This document shows, piece after piece, positions 20,061 through 24,979 of a DNA stretch of 24,979 bases. A model generated the notes under the pieces. That model did no database searches, was not told the DNA's origin, and saw only the letters and a list, made by a program, of their open reading frames with translations. Source of the DNA: VRUE01 sp036265675 (lineage in GTDB: Bacteria > Actinomycetota > Thermoleophilia > Solirubrobacterales > 70-9); NCBI GenBank assembly GCA_036265675.1, contig DATAOP010000055.1, positions 1 to 24,979 on the forward strand. The letters run 5' to 3'. The translations under genes were made by a program, and so were the position numbers. Position 1 is the first letter of the stretch. Each line of letters opens with the position of its first letter.

Positions 20061-20066
20061 TATTTT
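20061..20066 (+). promoter_or_regulatory. Candidate -10 box for the binding-protein gene
   Basis: TATTTT lies 37 bases before the ATG at 20104 and is followed by a leader with a GGAGG site. No good -35 box is visible. It lies about 45 bases downstream of the cysM palindrome in the divergent gap. Confidence 0.3.
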
Positions 20067-20103
20067 CGCCGCGACCGCGACTCAGCAAACGGAGGCTAAC
20101 CAG

Positions 20104-20934
20104 ATGGGCAGATCCCGGCAGACCGTATTCATCGTCGCGCTCGCGCTGGCAGCGATTGCGATGATCGCCGCCGGCTGCGGCGGTGGCAGCGACACCACAG
20201 GCGAAGAAGGCGGCGGAGGAGGCGGCGAAAAGCTGACTGTCGGGTCCGACGTGCCGTATCCGCCGTTCGAGGAATTCGGCCAGACCAAGACTGAATTCAA
20301 GGGCTTCGACGTCGAACTGATGGAAGCGATCGGCGAACGGATCGGCCGCGAAGTCGAATTCGTGGACACCTCATTCGACACGATCTTCGTCGACCTCGCG
20401 CAGGGCAAATTCGACGTCGTCGCATCGGCCTCGACGATCACCGAAGAACGCGAAGAAACCGTCGACTTCAGCGAACCGTACTACCAGGCCGAACAGGCGA
20501 TCCTGGTCCAGAACGGCGGCAAGATCGACTCGGTTGAAGCGATGAACGGCGCGATTATCGGCGCCCAGAAGGGGACGACCGGAGCCGAATTCGTCGAAGA
20601 AAACGTCGAAGCGGGCGAACTTCGCACCTACCCGCAGGGCCCCGACGCGGTCAACGCGCTCAAGTCCGGCGTCGTCGAAGCGGTCGTGATCGACATCCCG
20701 GTGGCCGAAAACGCGGTCAAGAACACGACCGGGATCGAAGTCTCGACGCCGATCCCGACCGAAGAAGAATATGGATTCGCCGTCGCCAAGAACAACGAAG
20801 CCCTGCTCGAAGAAATCAACGAAGGCCTGGCCGAAGTGAAGGAAGACGGGACCTACGCGGAAATCTACGAAGGGGTGTTCGGCCGAGCGCCGTCCAAGTC
20901 GATCCTCGAAGTGAAAGGCGGCGGAGGGGAATAG
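20104..20934 (+). CDS. Amino-acid ABC transporter substrate-binding lipoprotein
   Basis: A 276-residue family 3 extracellular solute-binding protein. The N-terminal signal (MGRSRQTVFIVALALAAIAM) ends in the lipobox IAAGC, with Cys25 as the lipid-modified residue, then a Gly/Glu-rich linker. The mature domain has VGSDVPYPPFEEFG, FKGFDVELMEAIGERIG, VDFSEPYYQAEQAILVQ and YGFAVAKNN, as in binding proteins for glutamine, arginine or cystine. Its place between the two cysteine units suggests a cystine or cysteine-related ligand, which the sequence does not prove. GGAGG stands 10 bases before the ATG. Codon use is odd: 38 of 39 Glu codons are GAA, whereas its neighbours mostly use GAG. A strong terminator follows the gene. 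Confidence 0.92.
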   Translation: MGRSRQTVFIVALALAAIAMIAAGCGGGSDTTGEEGGGGGGEKLTVGSDVPYPPFEEFGQTKTEFKGFDVELMEAIGERIGREVEFVDTSFDTIFVDLAQGKFDVVASASTITEEREETVDFSEPYYQAEQAILVQNGGKIDSVEAMNGAIIGAQKGTTGAEFVEENVEAGELRTYPQGPDAVNALKSGVVEAVVIDIPVAENAVKNTTGIEVSTPIPTEEEYGFAVAKNNEALLEEINEGLAEVKEDGTYAEIYEGVFGRAPSKSILEVKGGGGE

Positions 20935-20970
20935 CGACAGCGAAGCCCGCAACTGATAAGCGTGATTGAG

Positions 20971-21005
20971 AGAGGGGCGCCGGCAAGGGCGCCCCTCTAG
21001 CTTTT
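20971..21005 (+). terminator. Intrinsic terminator between binding protein and permease genes
   Basis: A perfect 11-bp stem (AGAGGGGCGCC / GGCGCCCCTCT) with loop GGCAAG is followed after two bases by CTTTT. It lies inside the ABC operon, after the binding-protein gene. Partial read-through here would make the binding protein in excess over the membrane parts, as is common for such importers. Confidence 0.8.
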
Positions 21006-21037
21006 GGGACGACCCCTTCACCTGATCGAGCGAGCAC

Positions 21038-21781
21038 ATGCAGGAATTCATCAATCAGTTCTTCGACGTCGGCTTCATGCTCGACCACTTCGGTGAAGTG
21101 CTCGAAGGCTTCAGGATCAACCTCGAACTCTTCCTCGTCTCGGCGATCCTGGCGCTAGCCTGGGGCCTGCTGCTGGCCCTGCTGCGGCAGCTTCCCGGCA
21201 GGCCGGCGAAACCGGTCCGCGCCGTGACGATCGCCTACATCGACATCTTCCGGGCGGTCCCGCTGCTGATCCTGGTCCTGATTTTCGGCCTCGGCATCCC
21301 CTCGCTCAGCTTCCTGCCGGAAGCGCTGCGGCTGCCGCAATGGTTCGGCAAACCGGACACCTTCTGGCTCGGCTCGCTGGCGCTGCTGGTCACCTACGGC
21401 GCCTACATGGCCGAGGTCTACCGGGCCGGGATCGAAGCGGTGCCGGGCGGCCAGATGGAGGCGGCGCGATCGCTCGGGATGAGCCATCTGCAGTCGATGC
21501 GCAACGTGATCGTTCCGCAGGCGGTGCGGAAGATCCCGGCGCCGATGCTGAACGAACTCATCGCCATGCTCAAGGACACCACCCTGGTCAGCGTGATCGC
21601 GCTGAACGAGGTGATCCAGACGTCGACCGACATCCAGACCAAGACCTTCAACTCCTCGGCGCTGACTCTCGGGGCCCTGATGTTCCTGGTGATCATTCTT
21701 CCCGCGGCACGGGTGGTGGACAAACTGATCGCGCGGAGCAAAGACAGGCTGGCCCGCGGCTCGCACATCGAGGTCGCCTGA
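21038..21781 (+). CDS. Amino-acid ABC transporter permease
   Basis: A 247-residue inner-membrane permease of the polar amino-acid (HisM/GlnP) family. It begins with a short amphipathic part (MQEFINQFFDVGFML), has about five transmembrane helices, and shows the EAA loop that docks on the ATPase: EAARSLGMSHLQSMRNVIVPQAVRKI (around residues 143-168). Segments FRAVPLLILVLIFG and LLVTYGAYMAEVYRAGIEAV are standard for the family. Only one permease gene is present, so it should act as a homodimer. The ATG at 21038 follows the terminator by 32 bases; no strong ribosome binding site is seen. Glu codons are mixed (6 GAA, 4 GAG). Its stop is separated from the ATPase ATG by one base. Confidence 0.93.
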   Translation: MQEFINQFFDVGFMLDHFGEVLEGFRINLELFLVSAILALAWGLLLALLRQLPGRPAKPVRAVTIAYIDIFRAVPLLILVLIFGLGIPSLSFLPEALRLPQWFGKPDTFWLGSLALLVTYGAYMAEVYRAGIEAVPGGQMEAARSLGMSHLQSMRNVIVPQAVRKIPAPMLNELIAMLKDTTLVSVIALNEVIQTSTDIQTKTFNSSALTLGALMFLVIILPAARVVDKLIARSKDRLARGSHIEVA

Positions 21782-21782
21782 G

Positions 21783-22547
21783 ATGGCCGAGCCGCTCCTG
21801 AAGCTGGACGGCATCCACAAGCGCTTCGGGAATCTCGAGGTACTCCGCGGCATCGACCTCGAGGTCGGCAGGGGCGAGGTCGTCTGCGTGATCGGCCCGA
21901 GCGGCTCGGGGAAGAGCACGATGCTGCGCTGCATCAACCTGCTCGAGCCGCCCGAGAAGGGGGAGATCTTCCTCGAGGGCCGGGACATCTGCAAGGGCCC
22001 AGGGTCCGCGGCCGGGGAGGCCGGCTGGGATGTCAACTTCCTCCGCCAGCGGGTCGGGATGGTCTTCCAGCAGTTCAACCTCTTCCCCCACCGAACCGCG
22101 CTTCAGAACGTGACGATGGCCCCCGAAAAGGCGCTCGGACGCCCGAAGGAGGAGGCGAGGAAGAAGGGCACGGCACTGCTCGAGCGGGTTGGCCTCGCCG
22201 ACAAGCTCAACCAGTACCCGGAACGGCTCTCCGGCGGTCAGCAGCAGCGCGTGGCGATCGCCCGCGCGCTGGCGATGGACCCGCACCTGATGCTGTTCGA
22301 CGAGGTGACGAGCGCGCTCGACCCCGAGCTCGTCAAGGAGGTTCTCGACGTGATGAGGGAGCTGGTCAGCGAGGGCATGACGATGATCGTCGTCACCCAT
22401 GAGATGGGGTTCGCCCACGAAGTCGGCGACAGGATCGTCTTCATGGACGCGGGCCAGATCGTCGAGCAGGGGCCGCCGTCCTCAATCCTCGACCAACCGC
22501 GCGAGGAGCGCACCAAACGCTTCCTCGGGCTGGTGCTCGAACACTGA
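21783..22547 (+). CDS. Amino-acid ABC transporter ATP-binding protein
   Basis: A 254-residue GlnQ-type ATPase. Visible are Walker A GPSGSGKST (38-46), the Q-loop region MVFQQFNLFPHRT, the signature LSGGQQQR, Walker B LMLFDEVTSALD and the switch His in VVTHEMGFAHE. It powers uptake through the permease. The segment GPGSAAGEAGWDVNFLRQR before the Q-loop is a little longer than in many homologues. The ATG follows the permease TGA by one base, so the two are translationally coupled. Codon use is mostly GAG, unlike the binding protein gene. It ends 4 bases before the stop of the opposing cysO gene. Confidence 0.95.
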   Translation: MAEPLLKLDGIHKRFGNLEVLRGIDLEVGRGEVVCVIGPSGSGKSTMLRCINLLEPPEKGEIFLEGRDICKGPGSAAGEAGWDVNFLRQRVGMVFQQFNLFPHRTALQNVTMAPEKALGRPKEEARKKGTALLERVGLADKLNQYPERLSGGQQQRVAIARALAMDPHLMLFDEVTSALDPELVKEVLDVMRELVSEGMTMIVVTHEMGFAHEVGDRIVFMDAGQIVEQGPPSSILDQPREERTKRFLGLVLEH

Positions 22548-22551
22548 GCGG

Positions 22552-22827
22552 CTAACGGCCGCCGGCCATCGCCGGCAGGATCACGACGGTGTCGGCGTCG
22601 GCGACCGCGGTGTCGAGGCCGTCCAGGACCCGCACGTCCTCGTCGTTGAGGTAGACGTTGACGTAGCGGTTGAGGTCGCCATCCGGTCCGAAAAGCTGCT
22701 CCTCGGTCGCCGGATGCTGGCCGGTCAGAGCCCGCAGCACCTCGCCGACATTGCCGCCGGCCGCCTCGACCTCGGACGCGCCGCCGGTCTGCTGCCTGAG
22801 GACAGGGGGGATTCGCACCGTCGCCAT
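22552..22827 (-). CDS. cysO: CysO-like ubiquitin-fold sulfur carrier protein
   Basis: A 91-residue beta-grasp (ThiS/MoaD/CysO) protein. It resembles M. tuberculosis CysO along its length: ATVRIPPVLRQQTGG at the N-terminus, then LNRYVNVYLNDEDVR and VVILPAMAGG near the end. The C-terminal Gly-Gly is adenylated and thiocarboxylated by an E1-like enzyme, here encoded just upstream. Unlike M. tuberculosis CysO, the coding sequence adds one Arg after Gly-Gly, so the tail would have to be cut before activation. The start chosen is the ATG at 22827; a TTG at 22839 would add MPKQ but leaves no room for its ribosome binding site. It lies 23 bases downstream of the E1 gene and converges with the ABC ATPase gene. 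Confidence 0.87.
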   Translation of the reverse strand: MATVRIPPVLRQQTGGASEVEAAGGNVGEVLRALTGQHPATEEQLFGPDGDLNRYVNVYLNDEDVRVLDGLDTAVADADTVVILPAMAGGR

Positions 22828-22850
22828 CTGCTTCGGCAACCTACCGGGTT

Positions 22851-24011
22851 CTAGCCGGCGCAGAAGGCCTCGTAATCGGGGAACTTGCCGAGCTCGGAGT
22901 CCGGGATCTCGGCGGCGTTCTCGCCGCAGATCGGGCAGTCGGGGTCGCGGCGGACCTTGAGCTCGGTGAAGCGGGTGCCGAGCGCCTCGTAGAGGAGCAG
23001 GCGCCCGACCAGCGGCTCGCCGATCCCGAGCACCAGCTTGATCACCTCGTTGGCCTGGAGCGTGCCCATCGTCCCCGCCATCACTCCGAGGACGCCGTTG
23101 GCGGAGCAGCTCGGCGCCAGCTCGGCCGGCGGCGGCGTCGGGTAGAGGCAGCGGTAGCAGGGCCCCTCGAAGGGGATGAAGGTCGAGACCTGGCCGTCGA
23201 AGCTGAGGATCGAGGCCGAGACGACCGGCTTGCGCAACCGCACCGAGGCGTCGTTCAGCAGGTAGCGGGTCGGGAAGTTGTCGGCGCCGTCGACGATCAC
23301 GTCGTAGTCGGAGATCAGCTCGATGATGTTGTCGGCATTCATCCGAAGGTTGTGCTCGACGACGTTGACGTCGGGGTTGAGCGCCTCGATCGTCTTCCGC
23401 GCGGAGGAGGTCTTCGCCTCGCCGATCCGCTCGGTGTTGTGGATCACCTGGCGCTGGAGGTTGGAGGCGTCGACGACGTCATCGTCGAGCAGCCCGATCG
23501 TGCCGATCCCGGCGGCGGCGAGGTAGAGCGCGGTCGGCGCACCGAGCCCGCCGGCGCCGATCAGCAGCACCTTCGCGTTCAGGAGCTTGATCTGGCCGTC
23601 GACCCCGACCTCCGGGAGAAGTGTGTGGCGCGAGTAGCGGTCGCGCTGCTCGGGGGTCATCCCGCTGGCGGCGATGACCGGCAGCCCCTGCTCCTGCCAG
23701 GCGAGGATCCCGCCCGCCATCGAGGCGACGTTCTCGTAGCCGAGCTCCTGCAGCTGCTCGGCCGCCTTGAAGGATCGGTTGCCGCTGCGGCAGTAGAGGA
23801 TCGTGCGGGCCGACTTGTCGGGCGCCGCCTCGGCGATCTCGTCGCCGATCAATCCTGGCGGAACCAGCCGGCCGTTCTCGAGGTGGGCCTCCGCGTACTC
23901 GTGCGGCTCGCGGGTATCGACGAGGACGACGTCGCCGCCCTCGATCTCCGCCGCCGCCTCGAACGGCTCTATCTCCTCAATCTGCTGCTTGGTCTGCGCG
24001 CTGGTCGTCAT
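22851..24011 (-). CDS. moeZ: Rhodanese-E1 fusion (MoeB/MoeZ-like sulfur-carrier activating enzyme)
   Basis: A 386-residue two-domain protein. Residues 10-115 are a rhodanese domain with active-site loop CRSGNR (Cys74) after VLVDTREPHEY. Residues 125-386 are a ThiF/MoeB-type E1 domain with ATP loop GAGGLGAPT (152-160), DDDVVDASNLQRQ, the crossover Cys302 in APSCSANGVLGV, and zinc pairs CYRC (285-288) and CPIC (359-362). It should adenylate the CysO C-terminus and pass on sulfur from its own rhodanese Cys. In M. tuberculosis MoeZ and human MOCS3 the rhodanese follows the E1 domain; here it comes first. The ATG at 24011 is preceded by GAAGAG and, 30 bases on, by the palindrome shared with cysM. 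Confidence 0.9.
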   Translation of the reverse strand: MTTSAQTKQQIEEIEPFEAAAEIEGGDVVLVDTREPHEYAEAHLENGRLVPPGLIGDEIAEAAPDKSARTILYCRSGNRSFKAAEQLQELGYENVASMAGGILAWQEQGLPVIAASGMTPEQRDRYSRHTLLPEVGVDGQIKLLNAKVLLIGAGGLGAPTALYLAAAGIGTIGLLDDDVVDASNLQRQVIHNTERIGEAKTSSARKTIEALNPDVNVVEHNLRMNADNIIELISDYDVIVDGADNFPTRYLLNDASVRLRKPVVSASILSFDGQVSTFIPFEGPCYRCLYPTPPPAELAPSCSANGVLGVMAGTMGTLQANEVIKLVLGIGEPLVGRLLLYEALGTRFTELKVRRDPDCPICGENAAEIPDSELGKFPDYEAFCAG

Positions 24012-24040
24012 CTCTTCAAATCCCCGAATCCGGATCGGCT

Positions 24041-24060
24041 TTTACTTCAATAAGTATAGC
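24041..24060 (-). promoter_or_regulatory. Palindromic operator over a -10-like box upstream of the E1-cysO unit
   Basis: The plus strand reads TTTACTTCAATAAGTATAGC, differing from the copy before cysM at one base in the 4-base centre. The arms TTTACTT / AAGTATA are conserved. On the minus strand it gives GCTATACTTATTGAAGTAAA with TATACT as a likely -10, leaving about 35 bases to the ATG at 24011. It directly follows the htpX terminator. Confidence 0.7.
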
Positions 24061-24063
24061 GCC

Positions 24064-24095
24064 AAGAAAAGAGGGCCCGCAAATCGCGGGCCCTC
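24064..24095 (-). terminator. Intrinsic terminator after htpX
   Basis: On the minus strand GAGGGCCCGC, a 5-base loop and GCGGGCCCTC form a perfect 10-bp stem, followed by TTTTCTT. It lies 27 bases past the htpX stop and just before the promoter of the E1-cysO unit, cleanly separating the two. Confidence 0.88.
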
Positions 24096-24122
24096 CTGGG
24101 GATCGACCGGGGGGACTCTTGC

Positions 24123-24979
24123 TCAGCCGAGGGACGGGCGCATCTGGCGCAGGCGGCGGACCCGCTCCTCGATCGGCGGGTGGGTCGAGAAGAGCCGCGA
24201 GAGGCCACCGCCGGAGAACGGCTTGACAATGTAGAGCGGCTCGGCCGACTGGTTGACCTGCATCGGGATCGCCTGTGCCCCCTGCTCGAGCCGCAGCAGT
24301 GCGCTCGCGAGCGACTCCGGGTTGCCGCAGATCTCGGCGCCGCCGGCGTCGGCCGCGTACTCGCGCTGGCGCGAGATCGAGAGCTGGATGATCGAGGCCG
24401 CGATCGGCGCCAGCAGGACCAGCGCCAGCGAGGCGACGAGGCCGAGCGGCGACTCGTCCTCGCCGCCGAACCACATCAGCATGTAGGCGATGTAGGTGAT
24501 CGCGCCGCCGATCGCCGCGGCGACCGACTGGATCAGGATGTCGCGGTGCTTGACGTGTGCGAGCTCGTGCGAGAGGACCCCGCGCAGCTCGTCCTCGGAG
24601 AGCAGTTTCGTGATCCCTTCCGTCACCGCCACCGCCGCATGCTTGGGATTGCGGCCGGTCGCGAAGGCGTTGGGCTGCTCCTGGGGAATCAGGTAGAGGC
24701 GCGGCATCGGCAGGTCGGCGCGGGTCGTGAGTTCGCGGACGATCTGGTAGATGCGCGGCGCTTCCGACTCATCGAGCGGCTTCGCGCCGGCCATTTTCAG
24801 CGCCAGTTTGTCGCTGAAGAAGTAGGAGCCGAGATTGATCAGGAGGCCGATGACGAGGAAGGTGGCCGCCGTGCTGGGCCCGCCGATCAGGGCGCCGATC
24901 ACCACCAGCAACCCGGTCAGGGAGGCAAGGAGGATCGTCGTCCGCAGGGTCGCGCCGAGATTGGACTGCTTGGTGGTGG
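24123..24979 (-). CDS. htpX: HtpX-like M48 membrane metalloprotease (5' end outside window)
   Basis: About 285 residues are visible; the N-terminus lies beyond the right edge. The zinc motif HELAH appears in LSHELAHVKHRD, and the third ligand region in SRQREYAADAGGAEICGNPESLA. Four hydrophobic segments, two before and two after the zinc motif, fit HtpX, a membrane protease that removes misfolded membrane proteins. The C-terminal FSTHPPIEERVRRLRQM is typical. The open frame continues from the TTG at 24911 to the edge with the family-like TTKQSNLGATLRTTILLASLTG, so the true start is further upstream. A strong terminator follows the gene. Confidence 0.93.
   Translation of the reverse strand, partial: TTKQSNLGATLRTTILLASLTGLLVVIGALIGGPSTAATFLVIGLLINLGSYFFSDKLALKMAGAKPLDESEAPRIYQIVRELTTRADLPMPRLYLIPQEQPNAFATGRNPKHAAVAVTEGITKLLSEDELRGVLSHELAHVKHRDILIQSVAAAIGGAITYIAYMLMWFGGEDESPLGLVASLALVLLAPIAASIIQLSISRQREYAADAGGAEICGNPESLASALLRLEQGAQAIPMQVNQSAEPLYIVKPFSGGGLSRLFSTHPPIEERVRRLRQMRPSLG

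Noticed and set aside
1..24979. tRNA, rRNA, insertion sequence or prophage genes
   Set aside because: I looked for CCA-ending cloverleaf-like stretches, transposase or integrase motifs and found none. All sizeable gaps are short and explained above.

Overview
The window comes from a very GC-rich bacterium. Codons nearly always end in G or C, GTG and TTG starts are frequent, and genes are packed with many 4-base ATGA, GTGA or TTGA overlaps. A Mycobacterium-like CysO/CysM/Mec cysteine gene set, a GuaB3-type protein and a type 2 PyrF point to Actinobacteriota. My best guess is a deep lineage such as Thermoleophilia/Solirubrobacterales, but that is inferred from gene content and not tested. No rRNA, tRNA, CRISPR array, insertion sequence or phage gene was recognised.

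Layout. Bases 1-7517 are read leftward: a roadblock-fold protein, an unknown 92-residue protein, the TldD/TldE protease pair, HU, PyrF, a LysM membrane protein, a D-Ala-D-Ala carboxypeptidase, a PfkB-family sugar kinase and the start of guaB3. Bases 7606-9971 hold a small membrane protein (rightward), then leftward rph, rdgB and a cation efflux transporter. A Flp pilin (leftward) diverges from a glycosyltransferase at 10398. Rightward genes continue to 18376: glycosyltransferase, coiled-coil protein, nadB, hyuA, hyuB, a DUF1802 protein and a protein resembling a metallopeptidase that has lost its zinc motif.

Bases 18379-24060 form a cysteine/sulfur island. Leftward are a DUF2007 protein, a JAMM protease (Mec), CysM, the sulfur carrier CysO and an E1-like activating enzyme with an N-terminal rhodanese domain. 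A complete rightward amino-acid ABC importer sits between the two cys units. Proposed flow: the rhodanese-E1 enzyme loads sulfur on CysO, CysM transfers it to an activated serine, Mec releases cysteine, and the importer brings in cyst(e)ine or a related amino acid. The two leftward units each have the same 20-bp imperfect palindrome over a -10-like box. The window ends in an HtpX-type protease gene.

Most notable points: (1) five copies of a ~58-bp element at gene junctions, supplying stop codons or C-terminal tails; (2) the shared palindrome of the cysteine genes; (3) a CysO ending Gly-Gly-Arg, which would need trimming; (4) pyrF with no ATG/GTG/TTG start; (5) near-exclusive GAA for Glu (38 of 39) in the importer's binding protein.
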